Positions 1 through 7,849 of a DNA stretch of 37,863 nt are shown here, one piece after another. The notes under the pieces were generated by a model. The model saw only the letters and a list, made by a program, of their open reading frames with translations. It ran no database searches and had not been told where the DNA came from. The DNA is from an uncultured Robiginitomaculum sp. (GTDB lineage Bacteria; Pseudomonadota; Alphaproteobacteria; Caulobacterales; Maricaulaceae), in the NCBI GenBank assembly GCA_938010385.1, contig CALLVD010000021.1, positions 1 through 37,863 on the forward strand, written 5' to 3'. The translations under genes were made by a program, and so were the position numbers. How positions within the stretch are numbered: the stretch's first letter is position 1; each line of letters starts with the position of its first letter.

Positions 1-1248
1 GAAATAGGGAAACAGCCCGTCACGCTCTATGACCATATAGGCGGGCTGATGAAAATAGGTCGGGACAGTGACCGGGGACCGGCTTGCGGCCTGTCTGTCC
101 AGCACCGGCAAGATTTTTACGCCGGCGGGCAGATCTTTCATAGCCGCGCGCAGCTCCGCCGTTTGGGTGTCAGCATAGGTGAAAACATCTCGGATTATGA
201 ACAGCTTTCCGGCAATCAAAACGGCTAAAATTACCGCGGCGATTTTTATTTTTGAGTTGTTGATGACGGTGATGCCGGCAAGGATAACGGCCAGGGCGAA
301 GAGCGGAAACCGTATGCCGACATAGGCGACGCCAAACAGCTGAAAAGGGACAAGCACGCCCAGCAGATAAAGGCCTATGCCGACGAAGCACAGGCGGTAA
401 TTCAGGGCGATAATTTTTAATTTATACAGCGCCGCAGCACCGAAAATAATCGCGACGGCGATTATAATTTCGGCCGCGCCGCCAAACATGGACAGCGGGG
501 AATTTAAAACATCGCTTTTATTGGCGAGATTGCCGTAGACCGTTTTAGAGCTGCCAAACTCGCCGCCCAGCTGGGTCAGGATTAACAGGCCGGCCGGGAT
601 GAAAATCAGGGCAATTTTTGCAAATGCCCAAAGGTCAGTTTTTGTAAGTTTGCGCCGCTTCAGAACGGGATAAAGCTCCCACAAACCGATTAGAAGCCCC
701 AGAAAAGCCACAGAAATCAGATGCATAGCGGCTGCCGCTAAAGCGAGAACGGCAAACAGTGTGATCCGGATGGCGGCCGGCCAAGGCTCTGATTTTATCC
801 AGCCTGCAAAGATGATTAAAACGAGGCCCGCGGAAAACAGAAAGTTTAAAAAACCCCAACCGGCCACGCCCGAAAGCGCAAACGGAATCATTGCGAGCGC
901 CAAGACACTGACCTTGCTGCCGGCCACGCGGCTGAGCGTGAGCGTTCCGAAAACGGGCATAAATATCGCCAGAACCGCAAACATCCGGCCCGCCCCTTCT
1001 ACGCCGAAGATTGGGGCAAATATCTTCATGAAAGTTGCGATCGACATATAAGGATAAAAACCGTCGCGGATATAATAATATTGCTGCAATTCGGGCGAAG
1101 CGTCTAAATTTTGCAGCACGTGAAACCGCGCCATATGATTGGGATAATCGGTCAGCGGCGGCGACTGCACGCCGATAAACGGCGCAGCGACAGCGAGCAG
1201 GGCGAGCGCCGATAACAGCCAAAAATATTTCATCGATGTTGATTGCAT
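1..1248 (-). CDS. Polytopic inner-membrane protein, possibly GT-C-like; 3' end outside window
   Basis: An open frame reads without a stop from an ATG at 1248 down to base 1 (416 codons), so the C-terminus lies beyond the window. A second in-frame ATG at 1233 is an alternative start. The product begins with a hydrophobic segment (MKYFWLLSALALLAV), then a loop with the motif PPLTDYPNHMARFH, then many hydrophobic segments separated by short loops. A first-loop acidic motif after TM1 followed by 8-12 membrane spans is the layout of GT-C fold glycosyltransferases and related membrane proteins; that link is inference from topology only. It sits 58 bases downstream of the DUF2145-like gene on the same strand and may be the third gene of an xthA operon. 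No specific function is claimed. Confidence 0.72.
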   Translation of the reverse strand, partial: MQSTSMKYFWLLSALALLAVAAPFIGVQSPPLTDYPNHMARFHVLQNLDASPELQQYYYIRDGFYPYMSIATFMKIFAPIFGVEGAGRMFAVLAIFMPVFGTLTLSRVAGSKVSVLALAMIPFALSGVAGWGFLNFLFSAGLVLIIFAGWIKSEPWPAAIRITLFAVLALAAAAMHLISVAFLGLLIGLWELYPVLKRRKLTKTDLWAFAKIALIFIPAGLLILTQLGGEFGSSKTVYGNLANKSDVLNSPLSMFGGAAEIIIAVAIIFGAAALYKLKIIALNYRLCFVGIGLYLLGVLVPFQLFGVAYVGIRFPLFALAVILAGITVINNSKIKIAAVILAVLIAGKLFIIRDVFTYADTQTAELRAAMKDLPAGVKILPVLDRQAASRSPVTVPTYFHQPAYMVIERDGLFPYF

Positions 1249-1306
1249 CCCGACCGCCCGCAGTAAAAACCTTATCTGCGTTTAATGCACAGACGTGAAC
1301 AAAGAT

Positions 1307-2125
1307 TTAGCCGCGCGGCTTTGTTTTTATCGCCAGAGGCAGGATGTAATCTTCTGCCAGCGCGCTTTGGCTGTCCAAAAAACCGGACAATGTAGCCCGG
1401 GTCGCCGTGATGATAATCTCGTCTTGGTCGTCCATGATAAGGCGCTCATCGACTTTCGGTCCGATTGTGCGCCGCGCCCATGACGTTTTTATGACGGCCG
1501 GCGTCAAATCGGTTTTTAGGCGCGCCTTAATCTCGCTTGTAGTTTCCGTCTCCCAAAACAGGGCAGCCAGCGTGTCGAGCATGAACTCATTACAGTTTTG
1601 AAAGCGCGGGTCGAGCGGATTGGAAATCAGCGAGTAGTTAACCTGATGCACCGCGCCGTATTTGGGGGATTTAAGATAGGTGACAATACGGTCCTGCGCA
1701 GCAAGGGTGGGGATGAGTATGCCGACATCCGGCTCTTGGGTCAGGCGCAGAAAATCGGCGGGACTGTCGACGACAAGGCTTGAAATCAAGCGATTTTCCT
1801 CGCCGTGATACAGGTTCCACACATCGTAACCGCCGGTGTCATTGGCAACCCAGAACGCCGAATGGGTAAATAATATGCCCTCCGGCAGTTTTTCGCGGGC
1901 TTGCCCTGCGCGCGAAACGATAGCGATTTTGACAGCTTTATCTTTCAGGTTTTGCGCGATCTGCCGCCCAAAATCTTCGCGCACAGTTTCCGAATATGTC
2001 GGCTCTCCGCTATCCGTTGACGCGACAAAACCGCGATAGACTGTTGATAATCGCCAGCCGAAAATGCTGACGCCGATAAAGATGATGAGCAGCGCCGCCC
2101 AAGCGATTTTCCCGCCCGCGCTCAA
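1307..2125 (-). CDS. DUF2145-like protein, putative papain/NlpC-type fold, membrane-anchored
   Basis: 272 residues. The N-terminus has one hydrophobic segment (about residues 8-24, IAWAALLIIFIGVSIFG), which suggests a membrane anchor or uncleaved signal. The body contains FTHSAFWV, a GYDVWNLYHG stretch and DPRFQNCNEFMLD. These match my recollection of the DUF2145 family, whose conserved NC(N/Q)xF segment and upstream His resemble the Cys/His pair of NlpC/P60-like peptidases; catalysis is not shown. The start is a TTG at 2125 that overlaps the TGA of xthA (TTGA), so translation is probably coupled to xthA; no better start is visible. Family function is unknown. A peptidoglycan or protein hydrolase is one possibility, a purely structural role another. 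Confidence 0.7.
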   Translation of the reverse strand: MSAGGKIAWAALLIIFIGVSIFGWRLSTVYRGFVASTDSGEPTYSETVREDFGRQIAQNLKDKAVKIAIVSRAGQAREKLPEGILFTHSAFWVANDTGGYDVWNLYHGEENRLISSLVVDSPADFLRLTQEPDVGILIPTLAAQDRIVTYLKSPKYGAVHQVNYSLISNPLDPRFQNCNEFMLDTLAALFWETETTSEIKARLKTDLTPAVIKTSWARRTIGPKVDERLIMDDQDEIIITATRATLSGFLDSQSALAEDYILPLAIKTKPRG

Positions 2126-2922
2126 AGATCGAATGTTCCGACAAACGGGACGTGATCGGACGGTTTTTCTTTGCCGCGGACATATTTATCAATGCGTACA
2201 GATTGGAGCCGGTCAGCGGCTTGCGCGCTGCACAGCAAGTGGTCAATCCGAATGCCGTTGTTTTTTGGCCATGCGCCGGCTTGATAATCCCAAAACGTAT
2301 ATTCATGGGGCCGTCCGTCCTTGGCTTCATAAGCGCTCGTGAGGCCGAGCCATTTTAAGGCGTTAAATGCTGCGTGGGTTTCAGGGCGAAACAGCGCATC
2401 GCCCGCCCAAGCTATCGGATCATGGGTGTCTTGATCCGTGGGGATGACGTTATAGTCGCCCGCCAAAATAAGCGGCTCTTCAAACGGCAGCAGCGAAGCG
2501 GCATGCGCGCGAAGCCGCTCCAGCCACGCCAGCTTGTAGGTATATTTCGTATGGAAATTGCCGTCCTCATCCATAACGGGATTGCCGTTTGGCAGATAGA
2601 TGGACGCCACGCGAACCGGGCCCTTTGCGCCATTGACCACGGCTTCTAAATAACGGGCCTGTTCATCACTGTCATCGCCGGGCAGGCCGGTGCGGGTTTC
2701 TTCAAACGGCAGCTTGGATAATATCGCAACGCCGTTATAGCTCTTTTGCCCGTGGGTAATGACGTTATAGCCAAGGGCCTCAATCGCCTCGCGCGGGAAA
2801 TCTTCGTCGACGGTTTTGATCTCCTGAAGGCAGGCAATGTCCGGGTTCTTGTCTTTCAACCAGTCCGTGACCGCATGAAGTCGGGCCTTGATTGAGTTCA
2901 CATTATACGTCGCAATATCCAT
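2122..2922 (-). CDS. xthA: Exodeoxyribonuclease III (AP endonuclease)
   Basis: 266 residues, full length for the ExoIII family. The enzyme cleaves DNA 5' of abasic sites and removes 3'-blocking groups in base excision repair, and degrades one strand of duplex DNA 3' to 5'. The endonuclease/exonuclease/phosphatase fold is clear: NVNSIKAR at 8-15, metal-binding E34 in CLQEIK, YLPNG at 109-113, catalytic D156 and N158 in GDYNV, and the C-terminal SDH with D256-H257. The ATG at 2922 gives the canonical N-terminus (MDIATYNVNS). It is first in a minus-strand run with the DUF2145-like gene and the membrane protein. The upstream region to 3053 is shared with the divergent DUF3617-type gene. Confidence 0.96.
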   Translation of the reverse strand: MDIATYNVNSIKARLHAVTDWLKDKNPDIACLQEIKTVDEDFPREAIEALGYNVITHGQKSYNGVAILSKLPFEETRTGLPGDDSDEQARYLEAVVNGAKGPVRVASIYLPNGNPVMDEDGNFHTKYTYKLAWLERLRAHAASLLPFEEPLILAGDYNVIPTDQDTHDPIAWAGDALFRPETHAAFNALKWLGLTSAYEAKDGRPHEYTFWDYQAGAWPKNNGIRIDHLLCSAQAADRLQSVRIDKYVRGKEKPSDHVPFVGTFDL

Positions 2923-2939
2923 GGCCTGTGGTCATAAAT

Positions 2940-2962
2940 CGCCGCTCATTTGTCAAGCGGCG
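2940..2962. repeat. Short perfect inverted repeat between divergent genes
   Basis: CGCCGCT (2940-2946) and AGCGGCG (2956-2962) are perfect 7-base arms around a 9-base loop. There is no T-tract on either side, so it is not a standard intrinsic terminator. The right arm overlaps TGTCAA (2951-2956), which reads TTGACA on the minus strand, a perfect -35 hexamer facing xthA, but no well-spaced -10 is seen. It could be an operator or chance. Confidence 0.3.
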
Positions 2963-3053
2963 TCAAAGGTTATGCACTTGTAATTTCTGACCTGTATTTG
3001 CTCATCGCGCGTTCAGGCGGGCCGGTCTATAAACGGGAAAATCAGGAGACTTT

Positions 3054-3503
3054 ATGACCCGCACCCTCATCATTGCTGCCATCATTGCCGTTACGCCGGC
3101 CGCTTTTGCCGACGATATTATCGAAGTCACGCCCGGACTGTGGCAAGGCGAGTACAGCGTTACGGTCAGCAATAATCCGCTGACATCAAACAGCGAGACC
3201 TATTGCGTCACACCGGAAGACTCGCGCCGCAGTGTCGAAAGCTTGGTCAAAGATATTACGGATGACGGTAATTGCGCCGTTTCGAATGTTGTCCACACTG
3301 ACGGCAAACTGTCAGCGGATATGGTCTGTAATATTGCCGAAATGGGCGCAAAAGTCGCCGGAACAATCAAAGGCACTTATACAGATACAAGCTATAAGCT
3401 GTCCGCAGATGCCGCGCTTGATTTTGGCGGATTGCAATTACCGGCCAAAGCCCGCTCTGCTGCAAAACGTATCGGCGAATGCCCGGCAGAAACCGAAGGC
3501 TAA
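3054..3503 (+). CDS. DUF3617-type exported protein
   Basis: 149 residues with a Sec signal peptide (about residues 1-19, cleavage after AFA|DD), so it should act in the periplasm. The mature part starts with EVTPGLWQGEYSV, and two paired-cysteine regions follow (TYCVTPEDS and DDGNCAV / MVCNIAE), ending in a Cys near the C-terminus (IGECPAE). PGLW at the mature N-terminus plus C-T-x-E/D is the usual signature of DUF3617, a family of small exported proteins of unknown function. A good Shine-Dalgarno (AGGAG, about 3043-3047) precedes the ATG. The 3' end overlaps the convergent amidase gene by 4 bases (CTAA holds both stops). No role is proposed. Confidence 0.78.
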   Translation: MTRTLIIAAIIAVTPAAFADDIIEVTPGLWQGEYSVTVSNNPLTSNSETYCVTPEDSRRSVESLVKDITDDGNCAVSNVVHTDGKLSADMVCNIAEMGAKVAGTIKGTYTDTSYKLSADAALDFGGLQLPAKARSAAKRIGECPAETEG

Positions 3504-4234
3504 GCGCGCTCAGATAATATCCGAATAATATCCATCGTCTGAACATCAATTACGCCGTCAATTCCGGCCGGGCGATAGCGGCGCTGCACGGCCTTGACGA
3601 TATTGACTGTCAAATCATCCATTATGCCGGTTACTTGCGCGCCATAGCCGATATGGGCGAGGCCGGATTGAGCGATCGCCACGCCGCGATCGCGATCCTC
3701 CGGCGCGAAAAGCGTGCGCGTGTCGGCGCTGATATTTTGCGGAAAATATCCGATGCCGGCGGCGGCCAGTCCGGCCCAGGGAAACTTCTCACCCGGATCG
3801 TCTTTTCGCTCCGGCGCGATGTCGCTGTGACCGACGACATTACCCGGGGCAATATCGTGGTGGGTGATAATGTCTTTGGCTAAGGCGATGACGGCCAAGA
3901 TCTGCACGTCAGGGAAATCAGGCAGGCCGTAATCATGGCCGCCATTCACAATCTCAATGCCGACCGAATTGGAGTTTATATTCGTCTCGCCATGCCATGA
4001 CGATACGCCGGCGTGCCACGCCCGCTTAGACTCGTCGACCAGGCGAAATATCTCGCCGTCTTCCTCAATCATATAATGGGCGGAGACTTTGGCCTCGCTG
4101 TCACGCATGCGCGCCAAGGCTGCCGCGCCGGTTTCCATGCCTGTGTAGTGCAGGACAAGTGTCGATATGGGCAGGCTGCGGTCGTCGTAATTGGGCGACG
4201 GCGCTTCGGTGATATTTAAAACGGCTCGAATCAT
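3500..4234 (-). CDS. N-acetylmuramoyl-L-alanine amidase, AmpD/AmiD family with peptidoglycan-binding domain
   Basis: 244 residues. It should cut the amide bond between N-acetylmuramic acid and the stem peptide in wall turnover or recycling. The Amidase_2 domain covers about residues 5-160: H29 (LHYTG), E94 (GIEIVN), H136 (GHSDIAP) and D146 (KDDPG) fit the zinc ligands and catalytic Glu of AmpD/AmiD. After residue 170 a PG_binding_1-like segment follows (DLTVNIVKAVQRRY ... GVIDVQTMDII). No signal peptide is visible, so it is probably cytosolic like AmpD, although the added binding domain is more typical of AmiD. I therefore leave the symbol empty. It is followed 6 bases on by the DMT transporter's stop, so the two may be cotranscribed. 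Confidence 0.92.
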   Translation of the reverse strand: MIRAVLNITEAPSPNYDDRSLPISTLVLHYTGMETGAAALARMRDSEAKVSAHYMIEEDGEIFRLVDESKRAWHAGVSSWHGETNINSNSVGIEIVNGGHDYGLPDFPDVQILAVIALAKDIITHHDIAPGNVVGHSDIAPERKDDPGEKFPWAGLAAAGIGYFPQNISADTRTLFAPEDRDRGVAIAQSGLAHIGYGAQVTGIMDDLTVNIVKAVQRRYRPAGIDGVIDVQTMDIIRILSERA

Positions 4235-4240
4235 AGCCTC

Positions 4241-5119
4241 TTACTGATCCTCTAATAATATCGGGGTGTTTTGCCGGCGTGCAATAATCCAGACGCAGGG
4301 AAGTATCAACGCTGCGCCGATGATAACACTGATGCCGACAGTCTCACCTCGGAAAAGGACGCCTGCCAGCGTGGCAAAGACCGGGACCATCAGGGTCAAA
4401 GGCACGACTACGGAGACGTCATAGCTTTGCAAAAGCTTGAAATACTGGCCGTGGGCAAAAATAGAGACGCAAAGTCCGGCAAATACGGCCGTCGCGAGCA
4501 GCGGCCACGTCGCCGTGCGGGCAGCCTCAATCTGTCCGGTTTCAAATGCCGCGGAGCCGATGCTCATGGTGATAAAAACGGTCAGGGCCATCCACGCCAC
4601 ATATTGCCGCCAATCGACTGTGCCGACGGTTTTCATCACGATAGAGCCGACCGCCAGCGCCATATAGGCGCCGACAATTAATATTAAGCCCATGTTTACG
4701 CCGACTGAATCCGGATCATAAACCATAATAATCACGCCGATGAGCGCGCCGGTAATGCCGAGGCTGCGGATAAGGCCGACGCGTTCTTTTAAGAAAATGA
4801 CCGACAGCACCGTCGCAAAGGGAATCATCATTTGCGCGACGATAGAACTGGCGGATGCATCAGCGGTTTGCAGGCCCGTGTAAAGAAAGCCCAAATGCAA
4901 CGGGCCGACGCAGGTGCAAACAATCAGCAGGCGCTTAAATGCTGCTGGACGGGCTTTAAGCAAAAACGGCGCTGTGACGAGCAGAACGAAAACCGAGCGG
5001 GTGGCCGCTAAAAACAGGGGCGGGATGCTGTGATCGCTCACGGCCCAAGCCCCGAATGAGAAGTTCACGCCCCAAAACAGGCAGCACATCATCAAAATGA
5101 GAAAGTCGGCGGGTTTCAT
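4241..5119 (-). CDS. DMT-superfamily transporter (EamA family)
   Basis: Start chosen at the ATG at 5119 (292 residues, MKPADFLILMMCCLFWG); a TTG at 5140 in frame would add seven residues with no better ribosome site. The protein is almost wholly hydrophobic with about ten membrane spans in two repeats of five, as in EamA drug/metabolite exporters. The first span ends in LFWGVNFSFG (family pattern W-G-x-N-F), and the end of the first repeat carries FLKERVGLIRSLGITGALIGV, the conserved E-R in the loop before TM5. The second repeat has the counterpart LFRGETVG. The substrate cannot be told from sequence. It lies just upstream of the amidase on the same strand. Confidence 0.9.
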   Translation of the reverse strand: MKPADFLILMMCCLFWGVNFSFGAWAVSDHSIPPLFLAATRSVFVLLVTAPFLLKARPAAFKRLLIVCTCVGPLHLGFLYTGLQTADASASSIVAQMMIPFATVLSVIFLKERVGLIRSLGITGALIGVIIMVYDPDSVGVNMGLILIVGAYMALAVGSIVMKTVGTVDWRQYVAWMALTVFITMSIGSAAFETGQIEAARTATWPLLATAVFAGLCVSIFAHGQYFKLLQSYDVSVVVPLTLMVPVFATLAGVLFRGETVGISVIIGAALILPCVWIIARRQNTPILLEDQ

Positions 5120-5159
5120 AGCGCCCGCATAGCGCGGCAAGCGCGCCCCGCAAAGCTAT

Positions 5160-5531
5160 TTAATCGACAGTCCAGCCATCCGGCGTTTTATGGGCGTTGA
5201 TAACGTCGCCGTCATCATAATCAGCGGATGAGGTGCGAAGACCCATCGCCGCTTGCTGCGCCTTGGCGGCGGCGCGCATATCGTCAAACGCCTTGCCGCC
5301 GATAGACTTGCCGAAAAACTTGGCTCGCGCCCATAAATAGGCAAACACAATAAGGCCAATGAAAAGCAAAACAGCCAGCACGACCAAGGCCGCAAAGCCG
5401 GTCAGCAGGAGGACAAATGTTCCGACAATGGCGCTGATGGCCAAAAGACCAAAGCGCGCAATCTTATGAAAAACCGAGCTTTGTGCCTGAGAGCTGCCTG
5501 ACGTTGACAGAAGCTGAAAATATGGACCCAT
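5160..5531 (-). CDS. Small membrane protein of unknown function
   Basis: 123 residues from an ATG at 5531. Residues 25-68 form two closely spaced hydrophobic helices (FGLLAISAIVGTFVLLLTG and FAALVVLAVLLFIGLIVFAYL), followed by a basic segment (WARAKFFGK) and a cytosolic-looking tail with an Ala/Gln-rich helix (DMRAAAKAQQAAMG) and the ending DVINAHKTPDGWTVD. I do not recognise a named family, though tails of this kind (acidic, ending in D/E-G-W-x-V-D) occur in small alphaproteobacterial membrane proteins. It lies 40 bases upstream of the DMT transporter on the same strand. Confidence 0.75.
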   Translation of the reverse strand: MGPYFQLLSTSGSSQAQSSVFHKIARFGLLAISAIVGTFVLLLTGFAALVVLAVLLFIGLIVFAYLWARAKFFGKSIGGKAFDDMRAAAKAQQAAMGLRTSSADYDDGDVINAHKTPDGWTVD

Positions 5532-5637
5532 CGAATTCGCCTTTAATTGTAACCACGATTATGTGCGGTCTACACGGACTATATGTCATGATTAGGGCGG
5601 GGGGCGTCAAGGGCGCTCGGCATAACAAATCCGTAAT

Positions 5638-6351
5638 TTACGGCTTTGCCGCCAATTTGTGCACAGCCGCGCCTTCAGATTTGCGCATTTCGAGAATTTG
5701 CGCATAGGCAGCATTGACCATGGCCATTTTATGGTTGGCAAGGCGCTGCATTTGTTCGGGCAGGCCCCGCGCCATGAGCTTGTCAGGGTGATTGGCCGCC
5801 GCCATGCGGCGGTAAGCTTTTTTCAGGTCAGCGTCGGATATATCCTCTTCAACCCCCAGGATGAGATAGGGATCATCAGCGGCTCGGCCCAAATGCGCAA
5901 TGCGAATGCGTCTGAAATCCCGCTCTGAAAAGCCGAAAATCTCAGATACCGTGACCAAAAACTCCATTTCTTCCGGCGAGACGATGCCATCTGCCAGCGC
6001 GATATGAAACAGCCCGTCCAATACATCCTCAAGCGCAGCGGGTTTTGCGCGAAACTTTCGGGCGATGATTTTGGCATAAGCTTCATAACCGAGCGTGGTT
6101 TGCCGCGCGAGGTCAAAAAAGCGCGCCATGCCGGCCTCGGCTTCCGGCGGGGCGGAGAAGACGCGCTTAAACGCTTCAATTTCATCGCGCGTCACCACGC
6201 CGTCCGCCTTGGCCAGTTTTGCGCCAAGCCCGATGAGCGCGGCCGCAAAGCCGGCGTCATCAATACGTCCCGGCTGCCCGTCCGTGTCCGGGCGCTCGGC
6301 CGGGCCGAAAAGCCGGGCTGACGCGCCCATTATACGAGACCATAAACTCAT
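5638..6351 (-). CDS. DjlA-like co-chaperone (TerB-like domain plus J domain)
   Basis: 237 residues. J-domain proteins stimulate the ATPase of DnaK. An all-helical TerB-like domain spans about 33-145 with two acidic KADGVVTRDE / LADGIVSPEE repeats (49-58, 120-129), the hallmark of DjlA-type proteins. The C-terminal J domain (about 160-230) has DPYLILGV, the KKAYRRMAAANHPDK helix and the essential HPD at 188-190. Unlike E. coli DjlA there is no N-terminal transmembrane segment, only an amphipathic start (MSLWSRIMGASARLFG), so it may be soluble or only peripherally bound. It is divergent from the pirin gene, with 115 bases between them. Confidence 0.9.
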   Translation of the reverse strand: MSLWSRIMGASARLFGPAERPDTDGQPGRIDDAGFAAALIGLGAKLAKADGVVTRDEIEAFKRVFSAPPEAEAGMARFFDLARQTTLGYEAYAKIIARKFRAKPAALEDVLDGLFHIALADGIVSPEEMEFLVTVSEIFGFSERDFRRIRIAHLGRAADDPYLILGVEEDISDADLKKAYRRMAAANHPDKLMARGLPEQMQRLANHKMAMVNAAYAQILEMRKSEGAAVHKLAAKP

Positions 6352-6466
6352 GGCTGCGGTTTGGCCCGGTTTGGGCGGCGTTTCAATGGGGCAATCCGGC
6401 GGTTTTATGCGCTCTTGGCAATCAGGCGGCCGGTCCCCATATCGGGCGTTCTATTAAGGAGACGCT

Positions 6467-7186
6467 ATGACCACTCTCGCTGAAACCCGCTTAATCCCCG
6501 CTGACAGCCGCGGCGGCGCTGACCACGGCTGGTTGAAATCGCGGTTCTCATTTTCATTCGCCGACTGGTATGACCCTGACCGTATGCAGTTCGAGAGCTT
6601 GCGGGTTATCAATGATGATTTCGTGGCCGCCGGTAGGGGCTTCCCGCCCCATTCCCACCGCGATGCAGAAATCTTCTCCTATATTTTGGAAGGCAAGCTG
6701 GAGCATAAAGATTCTATGGGGAATGGCAGTACGGTCAGCGCCGGCGGCATTCAATATATGAGCGCGGGCAGCGGCGTGACCCACAGTGAATTCAACCCGT
6801 CGGCGAGTGATGACGTGCGCTTTTTGCAAATCTGGCTCCTGCCTGATGAGCAGGGCGCCGCGCCGCGCTATGATACCCTGCAATTATCAGAAACGGACAA
6901 GCGCGGGACGCTGAAACTGTTTTTGTCCAAGACGGGACGCGGCGGCTCTCTGTCCGTGCGTCAAGACGCCGATATTTACTGCGGTTTGTTTGACGGGAGT
7001 GAGCGCGCGTCTCATGTCATTGCGCCGGGGCGCGCCGGCTATATCCAAGTGGCCAAAGGGGCCTTGACCGTGAATGGAACAAAGCTGTCCAAAGGCGACG
7101 GTTTGGCGTTAACGGCCGGCGGCTTAGAGATTTCAGGCGGGCAGGAGGCGGAGATTCTTTTATTTGATTTGGCGAAACTGAATTAG
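6467..7186 (+). CDS. Pirin family protein
   Basis: 239 residues, the usual length for YhhW-type bicupin pirins, some of which are quercetin 2,3-dioxygenases and others redox sensors. The N-terminal cupin has GFPPHSHRDAEIFSY and GVTHSEF, giving metal ligands H62, H64, H106 and E108, all four present. It also has the conserved HKDSMGN and GGIQYMSAG segments. The C-terminal cupin is degenerate, as is common. ATG at 6467 follows an AAGGAG site (about 6455-6460). It stands alone, divergent from the J-protein and 90 bases before the phasin gene. The natural substrate cannot be inferred. Confidence 0.93.
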   Translation: MTTLAETRLIPADSRGGADHGWLKSRFSFSFADWYDPDRMQFESLRVINDDFVAAGRGFPPHSHRDAEIFSYILEGKLEHKDSMGNGSTVSAGGIQYMSAGSGVTHSEFNPSASDDVRFLQIWLLPDEQGAAPRYDTLQLSETDKRGTLKLFLSKTGRGGSLSVRQDADIYCGLFDGSERASHVIAPGRAGYIQVAKGALTVNGTKLSKGDGLALTAGGLEISGGQEAEILLFDLAKLN

Positions 7187-7276
7187 GGCGCGATTTCTAA
7201 TTATTGTTCCTATTCAGGTCTCATCAAATAAACCCAAGTGCCCAAAATTTCCCGGGCGCACGATAGGAGCCTGACC

Positions 7277-7702
7277 ATGGCCAATACTGTAAAAACAATC
7301 ACTGACCGCGCTCAATTGCGCGCCGCTCAGGCCGGCACCATTGCCCGTAAGGGCGTCCTTGCCTATGTCGGTTTGCACGTCGCAGCCTATGACCGCGTTA
7401 AGCCGGCTTTCGCGGCCGGCGAGAAATTCTTTGGCGAGTTAGTCGTTAAAGGCGAAAAAATCGAAGCCCAAGCGCAGACGCAAGTTCAGGACGTTGTAGC
7501 TGCGGCTCAAACAAAAGCCGGTGTAGTTGCCGACCGCGTCCGCACGATTGTTCCGGATTTTGCTGCAAATGACCGCGTTGCAGAGCTTGAAGCTGAACTC
7601 GAAGCTCTAAATAAGAAGGTCAAGGCAAAAGCAAAGAAAACAAAGGCTTCTGCCAAGACTGTTAAAGTCAAAACCGTTAAAACAGAAACAAAAGCAGCCT
7701 AA
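7277..7702 (+). CDS. Phasin-like granule protein with lysine-rich tail
   Basis: 141 residues from ATG 7277, chosen because AGGAG lies at 7265-7269; an in-frame ATG at 7238 has no such site. The N-terminal two thirds is helical and Ala/Gln-rich (AYVGLHVAAYDRVKPAF, KFFGELVVKGEKIEAQAQTQ), with a heptad-like segment RVAELEAELEALNKKVK. It then ends in a histone-like Lys/Ala/Thr tail (KAKAKKTKASAKTVKVK). This is the build of PhaI/PhaF-type phasins, which coat PHA granules, and the tail could bind DNA. It lacks the IWLAGLG signature that the second phasin (10548) has, so the call rests on composition and on being the first gene of a PHA cluster. A terminator follows it. Confidence 0.75.
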   Translation: MANTVKTITDRAQLRAAQAGTIARKGVLAYVGLHVAAYDRVKPAFAAGEKFFGELVVKGEKIEAQAQTQVQDVVAAAQTKAGVVADRVRTIVPDFAANDRVAELEAELEALNKKVKAKAKKTKASAKTVKVKTVKTETKAA

Positions 7703-7728
7703 TTTTTCCCTTTAATTATGGCTCACAG

Positions 7729-7787
7729 AGCGGCGCGTTATCCGGCTTGAAGCGAAATATGTTTCGGGCAGGCGCGCCGCTTTTTTT
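7729..7787 (+). terminator. Intrinsic terminator after the first phasin gene
   Basis: Arms AGCGGCGCG (7729-7737) and CGCGCCGCT (7773-7781) pair perfectly over 9 bases and run into seven T residues (7781-7787). The loop contains a second small hairpin, CGAAA (7753-7757) with TTTCG (7762-7766). It should end or attenuate phasin transcripts before phaC, letting phasin be made in excess over synthase. Confidence 0.85.
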
Positions 7788-7795
7788 ATGTCTGC

Positions 7796-7825
7796 TTGCT
7801 AAGCCTTTAAATATGGCTGTAGTGT
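7796..7825 (+). promoter_or_regulatory. Possible phaC promoter
   Basis: TTGCTA (7796-7801) and TAGTGT (7820-7825) are separated by 18 bases and lie between the upstream terminator and the phaC ATG at 7850. An AGGA ribosome site follows at about 7840. Both hexamers are imperfect, so this is only a candidate, but a promoter is needed here if the terminator at 7729-7787 is efficient. Confidence 0.35.
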
Positions 7826-7849
7826 AAAGACGTAAAACAGGAAAACGGC

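Noticed and set aside
635-1222. 195-codon minus-strand frame at the left end
   Set aside because: It is Arg/Cys-rich and out of frame with the hydrophobic reading that runs unbroken from 1248 to 1.
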